Assembly (NCBI GenBank): GCA_040904765.1
Contig: JBBDST010000008.1
Coordinates: 109,257-173,256, forward strand
Direction: 5' to 3'
DNA: 64,000 nucleotides
Origin: JBBDST01 sp040904765
Lineage (GTDB): Bacteria > Actinomycetota > Nitriliruptoria > Nitriliruptorales > Nitriliruptoraceae
Position 1 is the stretch's first letter. The number at the start of each line of letters is the position of its first letter. A program made the translations under genes and the position numbers. The notes under the pieces were generated by a model that made no database searches, was not told the origin of the DNA, and was given only the letters and a program-made list of their open reading frames with translations. Positions 1-8,497 of the stretch are shown here, piece after piece.

Positions 1-217
1 CGCCACCCATGGCGTGGATCAGCCCTAGGGCCCACCGCTACGGCCCTGCGTGTCGACACACCGCTCCCAGTCGAAAGAACCACTGCGCTAACGGCCTCGG
101 GGAAACTTGTCGCCTCGCCGGGGTCACGTTGCTAAGGTGAAGATCCCAAGCATCTGGCTTACAAAGCTTGCAAAACAGTCTGCGTCTTGTCAGTAGCAAA
201 CCCACTAAGGAGCAGCT

Positions 218-424
218 ATGACTATCGGCAGCAGCATCGCACTCATCGTCTTAGGCGCGATCTTGTCGTTCGCCGTCACCGTTGAAATCGCAGGCATCGA
301 TCTGCAGGTCGTCGGCATTATCCTGATGGTCGGTGGTGTCGTTGGATTAATCTTTGGGCTCACGATGCGGCAGCGCCGCGTTGCTAGTACAACTGTCGAT
401 CGCGACGAGCCTGAGGTCTACTGA
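218..424 (+). CDS. DUF6458 small membrane protein
   Basis: A 68-residue protein with two hydrophobic segments at about residues 5-24 and 27-49, followed by a short arginine-rich, then acidic, hydrophilic tail. The start, an MTIGSSIALIVLGAIL-type N-terminus, and the size match the actinobacterial DUF6458 family as I know it; members are small two-pass membrane proteins of unknown role. A clear AAGGAG ribosome-binding site lies 7 bases before the ATG. The gene stands alone, with no close same-strand neighbour. The membrane placement is an inference from hydrophobicity, and no function should be attached. Confidence 0.8.
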   Translation: MTIGSSIALIVLGAILSFAVTVEIAGIDLQVVGIILMVGGVVGLIFGLTMRQRRVASTTVDRDEPEVY

Positions 425-775
425 CCTATATCTCGACGCGACTCTCGATAACAAAAATATATTTGCGCCGAGCGACTTATTTCGCATCCATAAACCTCAG
501 TACATCAACTAGGACAGTTGCCGTGATTTGTTCGCGCAAACTGTCACGCACCGGCGCCGCCGCTGTTATCTGCGTGCTGTGATGGCATCGAGAACAGTGC
601 GCCACTAATTGAGCCGCACTGGAGTCGCTAGACCATTATCCAAGCTCGCTGGCACAAATCAGCATCGTTAACGTCGAGCTTCCGTTAGCCTACGCGCGTC
701 CTTGCCTGTCACGTCCCACTTGACGTCACATCGAACGGACTGCATGCTTTGCTGCCCTTTTCGAAAGGTCTCCGC
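425..775. other. Intergenic stretch, nothing recognised
   Basis: About 350 bases between the DUF6458 gene and the next plus-strand gene. Frames here are short and lack ribosome-binding sites or recognisable motifs, and I see no tRNA, strong hairpin or repeat. It presumably holds the promoter of the downstream gene, but I cannot point to boxes with confidence. Confidence 0.4.
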
Positions 776-1267
776 ATGACACGCTGTCTTATCGTAGGAA
801 ACCAGACTCTGGGAAGCGACGCCCTCATTAAGGTGATTAAGGACAAACTCAACCAGGGAGTGCGGGAATTCTTCGTCCTCGCACCAAAAACAAAACCCGA
901 ACATGAGGCGAGCGAGTGGACGGGCGGGTATTTCGAAGGGGCGGACACAACCTTTCTCGTCGGAGAGTCCCGGGCGTTTCGGGAACAAATGGGGGCGATG
1001 CGTGACGCCGCACGATGGCGAGCACAAGACCGGCTCGAGCTTGTACTCGAGTTGATCCGTGCGGCTGGTGGGCAGGCAGAAGGGGAACTTGGCGTACCCG
1101 ATCCCGTCGAAGCAGTCCAGAGCGTGCTTGGAACGCAACCTCCATTCGACGAAATTGTCATTTCTACTCTTCCTGGAGGCCTTTCTCACTGGTTCGACAT
1201 GGATTTAGCCAACCGAATTGGCCAGATAACCACTGCCAAGATCACGACAATTCACGCCCCCGACTAA
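776..1267 (+). CDS. Conserved-looking small protein of unknown function
   Basis: The reading frame opens at 749, but I prefer the ATG at 776 (N-terminus MTRCLIVGNQTLGSD), which follows a GAAAGG element by 6 bases; this gives 163 residues. The protein starts with a beta strand and glycine-containing turn, then a helix, and has an internal strand (residues about 127-132, EIVISTLPGG) like the nucleotide-binding alpha/beta fold of universal-stress-type proteins. I do not recognise a specific family; a Usp-like fold is a weak inference from the pattern. There is no signal peptide or membrane segment. Long frames on the opposite strand over the same stretch look like shadows. Confidence 0.6.
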   Translation: MTRCLIVGNQTLGSDALIKVIKDKLNQGVREFFVLAPKTKPEHEASEWTGGYFEGADTTFLVGESRAFREQMGAMRDAARWRAQDRLELVLELIRAAGGQAEGELGVPDPVEAVQSVLGTQPPFDEIVISTLPGGLSHWFDMDLANRIGQITTAKITTIHAPD

Positions 1268-1819
1268 ACGGCTACGACGTAATCCTGTCGGGATGCACTG
1301 TGAGTGTGGTCGACAAAATTCCATTGAGCAGTTGCAGCATTCGGACTGAAATCTTTAGTCCGAATTGCGGGTGCTCAGCGAGATCACAAGCCACTGCACA
1401 ATGTACGCGTGCATAGTCGTATCGGACAGGCTGCCCGAGTCGATCGAGCACGCCACCACTTCTCCCACAAACAGACCGCCCAGAGGTGTCTTTACCATGA
1501 CCGTCGAGAGCTTTACGCGGACCGGCCATGGTAGGAGGAACTGCCTTAACCGCTGAGAGCACGCACTCAACGCCGTTACGATCACCTCCGAGCACGGGCT
1601 ATCCGACTTCGTTCACCCGGTAAGCACTCCCTCGACGTATCGCGAGCCTGTTTGGACGTGACTGCGCGGCAGTTGTCCACAATCAGAGGGTGTCTGCTTA
1701 CGCAGGCGGGGTGATCTCAACGAATCTTGCCATACGTGGCTCCTATATTCGTTTTCCACCGCCCAAGCGGCGACGGTCACCTACCATGAGCAGATATTTC
1801 CAAAAAAATCGAGGACGGA
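1268..1819. other. Intergenic stretch, possibly eroded coding sequence
   Basis: About 550 bases without a convincing gene. Minus-strand frames between 1272 and 1595 give protein-like fragments (for example TPLGGLFVGEVV) in a frame interrupted by stops, which could be the worn remains of a gene, but I cannot assign a family. No RNA gene, inverted repeat or transposon end is visible. The stretch fits the generally decayed character of the first 6.5 kb. Confidence 0.3.
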
Positions 1820-2248
1820 ATGCACATCTACTCACGTTTGTTGGTAGCCAGCGCGCTTGCGCCACTGCTCCTGCTGGGATCGGGGTGCCAATCTGATGAC
1901 GTCGGCTCCAGCTCAGCCCAACTCGAGGCCACGCTCTCGGAATTCGCGTTCACCCCTGACACCTGGACGGCACCGGCGAACGAAGACGTCACGGTCTCGC
2001 TTACGAATATCGGGGCAGTCACCCACGAGTACGTCATCCTGCAGCATGGCGTGACGATCTCCAGCGAAGCAGACCTTCCGGATACGGAGGAAGAACTGCT
2101 CGCGGATTTCGTTCTCACCGAGGAAGAAGTCGAACCGGGCGAGACCGGGGAGTTGGACTTTAACGTGCCAGCAGGGACATATCAGATCATCTGTGCCATT
2201 CGAACGCATTTCGACGCCGGCATGGAAGGCACCCTCACTGTCGAGTAG
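1820..2248 (+). CDS. Cupredoxin-like lipoprotein (blue copper)
   Basis: A 142-residue secreted protein with a type II signal peptide: basic start, hydrophobic core and lipobox LGSGC, with the lipidated cysteine at residue 23. The mature part has the cupredoxin pattern: a histidine in THEY after the first half of the barrel, and a C-terminal C-x4-H-x4-M (ICAIRTHFDAGM) carrying cysteine, histidine and methionine ligands. All four usual type 1 copper ligands are therefore present. An acidic stretch lies between the two ligand groups. It probably acts as a membrane-anchored electron carrier or copper protein outside the cell; the partner is unknown because no oxidase or reductase lies next to it. 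A GAGGACGG element lies just before the ATG. Confidence 0.8.
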   Translation: MHIYSRLLVASALAPLLLLGSGCQSDDVGSSSAQLEATLSEFAFTPDTWTAPANEDVTVSLTNIGAVTHEYVILQHGVTISSEADLPDTEEELLADFVLTEEEVEPGETGELDFNVPAGTYQIICAIRTHFDAGMEGTLTVE

Positions 2249-2312
2249 GTGGGGAGCTCAGATGTTGGCGAATGTCGGCGAAACGTGCACGTTGGCTGCG
2301 AGGTAGGCCGTG

Positions 2313-2739
2313 ACTCTCACTCCTGGCCGTCACCGTCACCGCTCTTCAACAGCATCTCGAACTGCAACGTAAAGTCTCCTCGGCTGCATCGAACCGTGAC
2401 TGCTTTGTGTTTGCGCGCCCCGACAGCACATCGATGCAGCCACGACGAGTCAAGCGGCGACTGGACCAGACGATCAAGGACACCGGAGCCACACCGGTAA
2501 CACTCCATGGGTTGCGCTATTCGGCTGCGTCGATCCTTCTCGATCAGGGCGCATCCATCCCGGCGGTCTCAGCACTTCTTGGCCACGCCAACCCAACAAT
2601 CACCATGACCGCTTACGCTCATCTGGTCGGCGACGCCGACCGGCGTGCAACGACGTGGTGTGCTGATTTTTGCCCTCACTGGGGCTCAACGAGGAAACTG
2701 ACCCCCTATCACTCCGGGGGTTTTACATTTGATAGATAA
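2313..2739 (+). pseudogene. Tyrosine recombinase (phage integrase) C-terminal remnant
   Basis: Integrase-like sequence can be followed in one frame from about 2313, just after an in-frame TGA, to the stop at 2737-2739. It includes ALQQHLELQRKV, then FVFARPDS, and then the catalytic C-terminal core: HGLRYSAA (box II histidine and arginine), LGHANPTIT and the tyrosine in TAYAH. The N-terminal core-binding domain, the box I arginine and a start codon are missing, so it cannot be active. The last ~25 residues no longer look like integrase. It ends 21 bases before a partial tRNA-Leu copy, the classic neighbourhood of a tRNA-targeting integrase. A GTG at 2407 could open a shorter frame but is unlikely to be real. 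Confidence 0.75.
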
Positions 2740-2760
2740 TGAGCGAAGGTTTCTATGAAG

Positions 2761-2814
2761 TGCGCGAGGGGGACTTGAACCCCCATGTCCGTTAGGACAC
2801 ACGGCCCTCAACCG
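2761..2814 (-). repeat. Partial tRNA-Leu copy, probable island attachment site
   Basis: This stretch repeats the 3' half of the intact tRNA-Leu(GAG) (6415-6469), in the same orientation: acceptor strand, T arm, variable arm and anticodon arm up to the loop. It differs by one missing G in the run of Gs and by about four bases in the variable-arm loop (GTTA against TTAC); the similarity ends abruptly after the anticodon stem. Such displaced 3' tRNA halves mark the far end of elements inserted at a tRNA 3' end. It lacks the 5' half and cannot make a tRNA. Confidence 0.75.
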
Positions 2815-3159
2815 CGTAAACGGTATGATCGTTGAAGATCGCATATCCCTACTTTGCGTCCTAGGTGCCTCTAACCGACACAATCGGTGGTCGATGGTGG
2901 TCGCCTTCGGTCGCCCGACCCCGCGTGTTCGTGCACTTCCTGTGCACTCGGCTCTACCTACTGAAGTCGCCTACCGCCACTGGCTGCCATAGCCAACGCC
3001 ACGACCAAGTCAACGAAAGCCCAACCCAGTATGACATTGAAAACAATGATCGACTCACGATTGAGGTGGCTACCCTGCTGAGCGATAATTGTTGGCATTA
3101 AGTAGGTAGCGCCTCACATCACCGCGTAAGGCGTCACACTGTCGACTGATCAGCCACCA
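2815..3159. other. Island-internal intergenic stretch
   Basis: About 345 bases between the partial tRNA copy and the transporter remnant. I see no open frame with a ribosome-binding site, no recognisable motif and no hairpin. It may be leftover island sequence. Confidence 0.35.
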
Positions 3160-4415
3160 TCAGTGATTACGTCAAGTGACCGTTGACCGGCAATCATGCC
3201 CAATTGGCTTTTGCCCCTGCTTTCCGGCGCCAAACTGCCTCTGCGTGACAACGTAACGGGAGCGACCAGCAAGGCGGGAATGAATGTCACCGGCAGGGCC
3301 ATGACCCTACCAACGTTGGCGGCGACTAGGCCGAACATGCTCGGCCCGATGATAAATCCGGCGACGATGCACACGATGGCTAGGATAAAATCGGTTGTGG
3401 GCAATCGTGGAAGATCTTCTGGCTCCACATCACGATTAGGGTGAACCCGACGGTAAATCCCACCCCGAACAGCGCAGTCGACATCAGGGCAGCAACGGGC
3501 GAACCGGGCGCGACCAGCAGCACCCCCACAGGGGATCCGCCGATCAGGCCCAACATTACCGCCAGTGGCCTACCTATCCCATAGCGGTTGGGAATGCTTC
3601 CTGCAAAGACGCCAACCCCGGCGCCTGCACCTCCCAGACTACCCACATCGCCGGGCCGATCCAGTTGGCAAACCCAGCATTCTTTGCACTGGCTGGTGCG
3701 AACATGAAGTTGGCGCCACAAATGATCGACATGCCGAATGCGACGGCCAACATTCTGTTCGAGCAAGGATTGAGAAACCCTCGGAACTGCGGCCGTGGGT
3801 GTCCGAAGACCCGACCCACCGCACCTGGTACCAGCACCCACCAGGACGCTGCTGCGGCGAGCAGCCCAATTGCAGCGAACCCCAACCAGGCAGTCCGCCA
3901 GTCCGTCCCGCTCACCAGCACGAGCACAGCGACTACCACCAAACCGATCGGACTGCCCGCATTAACCACCGCCAGAGCACGCCCGGTCTCTGCCATGGAG
4001 ACGTGCCTGTCGACGGCATCCGAGAATGGAGGCCCATGTCCCGCCGACACTTGTACCGGCGGGAATCACCCCCAAGGCCAGCATGATCGGATTTTGTGCA
4101 CACGCCACAAAGGCCGCGCCAACCGTCAACAACAAACATCCGGACAGCACCGGCACTCGAGGTCCGAAACGAGCTGTGAGAGTTCCAGTGGCGACCGACG
4201 GCCGCCAGCACATACCCAGCCTGCGCTCCGCTGGCGTAGAAACCCGGCGTCTCCAGGGACAAGGAGAAGAAGTCCTCCTGAAATCTTGGCACGAACCAGC
4301 CGTATGCCAGCCGCCCGATGCCGTAGGTCGCCACCAAGGTGAGCAGGCACCTCCAATACGGGAGCTCTGCCTGATGCGCATGGCGGCCCTTCCCCAGCAT
4401 CCAGGAAAGAGCCAT
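3160..4415 (-). pseudogene. MFS transporter, multiply frameshifted
   Basis: Pieces of one major facilitator superfamily protein appear in order but in changing minus-strand frames. From the N-terminus: GIGRLAYGWFVPRFQ and YVLAAVG (4220-4340); GCLLLTVGAAFVACAQN and LGVIPAGTSVGGTWAS (4030-4170); MAETGRALAVVNAG to WIGPAMWVVW (3600-3990); GIGRPLAVMLGLIGG to GFTVGFTLIVMW (3420-3600); FILAIVCIVAGFIIGP to the end (3165-3390). At least four frame changes are needed to join them, so the gene is dead. The hydrophobic pattern and GRALAVVNAGSPIG-type loop fit an MFS exporter of about 400 residues. Substrate unknown. Long plus-strand frames over the same region are shadows. Confidence 0.8.
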
Positions 4416-4833
4416 CGGTTCATGTCTACAGCAAAATACTTTAGTGCGATGCAGTCTTATGGGAAAACAACAAAGCCCTTGCAAGAAGCTTCATGGGCAG
4501 CGGCCTGCGCCTATCACCGTTTGCGGGCCGCCAGACTTGCAGCGGGCTCGCCGACACCTCAACTAATCCGCCGACAACGGACTAGCCTACCGACGGCAAC
4601 GCGATTCAGGAATCGCCACCGCCCACCTATCTGCTGATCACCTCGAATGCGCACGAAGGATCACAATGCGGTCACCACCTCTGCTGAGAATGTGACTCCT
4701 TGTCGCGTTATTCCGATCGTCGAGTGCTGTCGGGGGGGGGTGTGGTTGTAGCGATGGCTCCAGACGAAGATCGACTGGCAGGCGACGGCACGTCATTGGG
4801 ATCGTTGCGCGTGGTTCACCGTGTGTGGGTGTC
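4416..4833. other. Intergenic stretch between transporter remnant and acyl-CoA dehydrogenase
   Basis: About 420 bases. Open frames exist on both strands but none has a motif or ribosome-binding site. A run of nine or more Gs lies near 4732-4740. No hairpin terminator was recognised after the dehydrogenase stop codon. Confidence 0.35.
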
Positions 4834-6024
4834 TTACGGGGTGGGCCGGATCCAGGGGGCGTGGCCATCGAGGTTGTCTAGGAACTCGCGGGCTACAAGC
4901 ATCCGGTGCACCTCATCTGGTCCGTCATAGATTCGGGCCGCCCGGGCCTCCCGGTACATGCGTTCCAGTGGCAGATCTGCCGTTAGTCCTGCCGCACCGT
5001 GCACCTGGATGGCCCGGTCGATGACATCCTGGAGCATTCGTGCGGTGTGGAACTTGATCATTGAGGTGGCCACACGAGCCTCGCGGCCCTCGTCCATGAT
5101 TCGCGCAGTGTCGAGGGTCATGAGTCGGGTGGACTGGATCTGCGCCGCGGACTCGGCGATGTAACGCTGGATCTCGCCCTTGTCCCGCAGCAGCGAACTG
5201 TGGGCGTAGCGAACGTTGGCCCACGCGCACATCAGTTCGAAGGCCCGTTCTGCCTGTCCGAGCCACCGCATGCAGTCGAAAACCCTGGCGGGTTGCAGCC
5301 GCATCTGGGCGATCGCGAATCCTTGACCACGTTCGCCCAACAGATGATCGGTACTGACCCGGACCTTGTCGAGTCGGATCTCACCGTATGAACTGGTCGC
5401 ATCGCCCATCAGGGGGATCAGTCGCTCAAGGGAGTATCCGTGGGTGTCCGTCGGAACCAAGAATGCGGAGTACTGCTGAGACAGTGGCGCGTTGGGATCG
5501 GTCTTGGCGAACACGGTCAAGAGTGTGGAACGATCCGCCCAGGACACGAACCACTTGTGCGCATCGATGACCCAGTGGTCACCCTGGCGGACAGCAACGC
5601 TGCGCATCAGCTTGGGATCCGATCCTGCGACCTCTGGTTCGGTCATGCCCAGGCTCGCGAAGATCTCCCCCTGCACCAACGGCGTCAACCAGCGCTCGCG
5701 CTGCTCCGCTGTGCCGAAGCGTTGCAGCATCAGGGCGTCCTGCAGAGTGTGCGTTCCCAGCGCCACTACCGCAGGCGAAGAGCGTCCAATTACCTCATTG
5801 ACATACACGTAATCCAAGAACGGCAATCCGCCCCCGCCGAGTTCCTCCGGGTGACCGAGCGCCCACAGGCCGGCCTCCTTCGCCTGCTGCATCAGTCGCG
5901 CCAGCTGATCCGCGTTGCCCAATTGCAGCAGCTCACCCTCGACGTGCAGCACTTCGTCATCGACGAAGTGCTGCACGCTGTTGCACAACAACTGAATCTC
6001 TTCGGTGAGTCCGAACCCGTCCAT
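4834..6024 (-). CDS. Acyl-CoA dehydrogenase, ACAD10/11-like
   Basis: A 396-residue FAD flavoenzyme of normal family length, expected to oxidise an acyl-CoA to the 2,3-enoyl-CoA and pass electrons to electron-transfer flavoprotein. The N-terminal helical domain is followed by the flavin-side motifs SLGMTEPEVAGSDP and WVIDAHKWFVSWAD, and the C-terminal helical domain has QVHGAAGLTADLPLERMYREARA and RIYDGPDEVHRMLVAREFL. The usual catalytic YEGT glutamate is aspartate (YDGP), as I recall for the ACAD10/11-type branch, so this is not a lost active site. An AGGAG precedes the ATG by 9 bases. It is the only intact gene between the two tRNA-Leu copies. Substrate chain length cannot be told. Confidence 0.88.
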   Translation of the reverse strand: MDGFGLTEEIQLLCNSVQHFVDDEVLHVEGELLQLGNADQLARLMQQAKEAGLWALGHPEELGGGGLPFLDYVYVNEVIGRSSPAVVALGTHTLQDALMLQRFGTAEQRERWLTPLVQGEIFASLGMTEPEVAGSDPKLMRSVAVRQGDHWVIDAHKWFVSWADRSTLLTVFAKTDPNAPLSQQYSAFLVPTDTHGYSLERLIPLMGDATSSYGEIRLDKVRVSTDHLLGERGQGFAIAQMRLQPARVFDCMRWLGQAERAFELMCAWANVRYAHSSLLRDKGEIQRYIAESAAQIQSTRLMTLDTARIMDEGREARVATSMIKFHTARMLQDVIDRAIQVHGAAGLTADLPLERMYREARAARIYDGPDEVHRMLVAREFLDNLDGHAPWIRPTP

Positions 6025-6411
6025 GATAAAACTCTCCTGCAGGCCTCCTGCGGTGTGGGATCTGACCCTAGTTGAGGTGATATGGATAATGCGAGAGGTA
6101 ATGCTTTCGCGGGTGGTGTCACGAAGCGCAAGTTTCTGCGGATTTCGGGATTTCGGAAAGCACTGGCTACCACTAGTTAGGCGAAAGCCGTGCGGATAGC
6201 GCTAGCCGTAGCGGGGCAGTGCTCGTCCACCAACAGTCACTGGAAGTCGCCGGATCACTCCCAGACAAACCTGTCACTAAAGCCTGGGCCAGCCCCTCGT
6301 AGACCGGTGACAAGTTTGCTTGGATATCCATTTCGTGTCCACCAACGCAAAGAACGCCCCATGGGTGCCGGGACGTTTGTTGTCATTCCGGCGTATTCTG
6401 GGTGTTCGCCG
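6025..6411. other. Intergenic stretch at island border
   Basis: About 390 bases between the dehydrogenase start and the tRNA-Leu 3' end. It should carry the dehydrogenase promoter. I recognise no coding sequence, and no second integrase gene is present where one is usually found beside a tRNA target. Confidence 0.35.
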
Positions 6412-6498
6412 TGGTGCGCGAGGGGGGACTTGAACCCCCATGTCCTTACGGACACACGGCCCTCAACCGTGCGCGTCTGCCAATTCCGCCACTCGCGC
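6412..6498 (-). tRNA. tRNA-Leu (GAG)
   Basis: A full class II cloverleaf can be drawn on the minus strand. The acceptor stem GCGCGAG (5' end at 6498) pairs with CTCGCGC, followed by discriminator A and an encoded CCA at 6414-6412. The anticodon stem CACGG/CCGTG holds the loop TTGAGGG, giving anticodon GAG for CUC codons. The long variable arm (GTGTCC..GGACAT region) and the T loop GTTCAAGTC fit leucine tRNA. Its 3' half is repeated at 2761-2814, making it the likely target of an integrated element. Confidence 0.95.
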
Positions 6499-6557
6499 CA
6501 AAGCACTTCAAAGCGGCAGCGTAGTGCCCGCACACATTGACTGCCAATTGCACCTAG

Positions 6558-8189
6558 TTAGGAGGATGTTTGCATGCTTATTTCACTGAGATTCAGCCGT
6601 CCAAAAGGCGAAATATGCGCATCGGCAAGATCTGTGGCAATGATGCGCTCATGGCGGTACCACAAAATCGGTAACACGATCGCCTCTTCGAGTAGTTCCC
6701 GTTCAAGTTGCTGATACAGAAACTGACGTATCAGAGCCGATTTGATCCCACGATTTAGAATCAACGGCTCATCAAAGACAGATTCGTCTTGTCCCAAAAG
6801 ACTGTCACCGTCAGCCAAACTACCTCCAAACAGTGGTTCCAAGTATTCAGCAGCATCAGTAACGTTACTTCGCCACCCAAGACGAAACGCCGACCATGCG
6901 AACTGTTCCTGTTGGTTGGCAAGGGTCGAATAGTCAATCGCGCGGAAACGCACCGTTATTGGCAAACTCTGTTCGATCATGCTGGCTAACCGCTCTGCGA
7001 TGAGCGTATGTACCGCCCCCAAGGGATGAAGCAAGTTGAGAATAAGGTCCGGATCGGCTTCGGTAGCCGCGACCGCGTCGGCAAAAAGCTCGCGGGCACG
7101 GGCACTGTCTGGGGTGCAGTGTGAGCACGGTGACGTCAACGCGCCAGGTAGGGACGGGGGAAGATAGGAAGTTGCAGCTACACGCGTCCCACCCATTACT
7201 TCCGCAGCCAACAATTCACGATCAATCGCTAAAGACAAAGCCTGGCGGGCACGAACATCCGTGAATGGCGGTGTTTGGACATCGATGACATACAAATACA
7301 CCGCAGAAGTCAAATCGGTAACCACTCCATGGCTCCGGTCACCGCCAGCAACCATGCCAAAACGTCGAATAGCTTCACTGCGCCGTTGTGGCGGTACATA
7401 CGCTACGTGAATTTGCCCATCCGTGAACGCCCGCCACTGTGCTTCACGAGTCGGATCGTTGGCAAAAATGGTGAAGATTACTTCATCAATCTGTGGTGGC
7501 ATATGGTGGTCAGTATTACGGGCAAGCCGAATGAACGCGCCAGGCTCATACACTCCAACCATTTGAAACGGGCCATTTCCAATCGGTGCGAGCGCAAAAC
7601 TCTCCGGGTCGTTTTCAGCGGCCGCAGGAATCGGTGCAAGAGACGGGTCAGTGAGTAGTTCTAAAAAGGCTGCGCGTGGTCGGCGCAATGTGATTTCGAG
7701 TGTTTGAGGATCAAGGGCACGTACACCACTTAGTGGTGTACCGAAACGTTGAGCGTTTGTGATTCCCGCTACATCGCGCAACAGATATTCGAGATAGCTG
7801 CGTGGTGTACTGGTGCCATCAGTGATGCCATTAAAGGCACGTACAAAATCTTGGGCGGTGACGGGCGACCCGTCGTGAAAGGTGGCCTTTCGTAACGTGA
7901 AGGTGTAGCGCAGCCCGGTGTCATCTATGTCCCAACTTTCCGCTGCGGCGGGAACAATCCGAAAGCCACCATCAAGCCGGACGAGCGGATCGAACAGCGC
8001 ATCAACAATCTGTTCGCCTTCATCATCGCGAACAAATCGGGGATCAATACTGAGTGGATTGTTTTCTAACGCAACCCGTAAAATTGCTCCTGCTGGCGCG
8101 GGAGCATTGACCGGGACTTCGGGTAGCGGTTCGGCAGCGCAGGCAACGAGCGTAAATATGATTGCGACGAGGCCTAGCGAACGGACCAT
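6558..8189 (-). CDS. Peptide ABC transporter substrate-binding lipoprotein (SBP family 5)
   Basis: A 543-residue lipoprotein with a signal peptide ending in LVAC (lipid-bearing Cys17). The mature part follows the family 5 plan of DppA/OppA-type binding proteins: an early LRVALENNPLSIDPRF strand, the ESWDIDDTGLRYTFTLRKATFHDGSPVTAQDF-type region split over residues about 84-116, LEITLRRPRAAFLELL, and a later DVRARQALSLAIDRE. It should sit on the outer membrane face and deliver peptides or similar solutes to an ABC permease, but no permease or ATPase gene lies nearby, so it may serve a distant system. Its ATG directly follows the secG stop codon (TAAATG), so the two are likely cotranscribed. Confidence 0.88.
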   Translation of the reverse strand: MVRSLGLVAIIFTLVACAAEPLPEVPVNAPAPAGAILRVALENNPLSIDPRFVRDDEGEQIVDALFDPLVRLDGGFRIVPAAAESWDIDDTGLRYTFTLRKATFHDGSPVTAQDFVRAFNGITDGTSTPRSYLEYLLRDVAGITNAQRFGTPLSGVRALDPQTLEITLRRPRAAFLELLTDPSLAPIPAAAENDPESFALAPIGNGPFQMVGVYEPGAFIRLARNTDHHMPPQIDEVIFTIFANDPTREAQWRAFTDGQIHVAYVPPQRRSEAIRRFGMVAGGDRSHGVVTDLTSAVYLYVIDVQTPPFTDVRARQALSLAIDRELLAAEVMGGTRVAATSYLPPSLPGALTSPCSHCTPDSARARELFADAVAATEADPDLILNLLHPLGAVHTLIAERLASMIEQSLPITVRFRAIDYSTLANQQEQFAWSAFRLGWRSNVTDAAEYLEPLFGGSLADGDSLLGQDESVFDEPLILNRGIKSALIRQFLYQQLERELLEEAIVLPILWYRHERIIATDLADAHISPFGRLNLSEISMQTSS

Positions 8190-8417
8190 TTACAGCACGA
8201 TGACCAGTGCAATATTGGTCGAAAAAAACAGTACAGCGAGAACTACGGTGATTTTGTTCAGGTTTTTCTCTACTACAGCAGAACCCTGCAAGCCCATCGC
8301 AGCACCACCACCGAACATGTCAGAAAGGCCACCACCTTGACCGCGGTGCAGCAGTACGAACGAAATCAGCGCCAACGCAAGCAGCAGATGGAAAGCAACA
8401 AGTAGAGCGGCTAGCAC
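8190..8417 (-). CDS. secG: Preprotein translocase subunit SecG
   Basis: A 75-residue protein with the SecG layout: a first membrane helix (about residues 4-24), the conserved loop HRGQGGGLSDMFGGG, and a second membrane helix (about 54-74). It is the small accessory subunit of the SecYEG protein-conducting channel. Location downstream of gapA-pgk-tpiA is usual for Actinobacteria, although here two regulatory genes separate it from tpiA. The following lipoprotein gene starts at the next base after the stop. Confidence 0.93.
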   Translation of the reverse strand: MLAALLVAFHLLLALALISFVLLHRGQGGGLSDMFGGGAAMGLQGSAVVEKNLNKITVVLAVLFFSTNIALVIVL

Positions 8418-8497
8418 GATCTCTCCAATGATGAACGAATGCCCAAAGGATAGCAGTTTGATCCCAGCAACTCGCTGCCTGAACTCAATCGCTCGAA

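Noticed and set aside
668..1189. Long minus-strand frames opposite the gene at 776
   Set aside because: The sequence has no motif or ribosome-binding site, and the plus-strand gene has a better start and protein-like pattern.
3565..4342. Long plus-strand open frames over the transporter remnant
   Set aside because: They are rich in Pro, Arg, Ser and His with no motif, and lie opposite recognisable MFS segments. They are shadow frames.
4728..4742. Run of Gs as a functional G-quadruplex or slippage site
   Set aside because: Only one G-run is present without the further G tracts needed, and no gene spans it.
4834..4900. Acyl-CoA dehydrogenase with its catalytic glutamate lost
   Set aside because: The YEGT site reads YDGP with aspartate, which I recall as normal for the ACAD10/11-like branch, so this is not evidence of inactivity.
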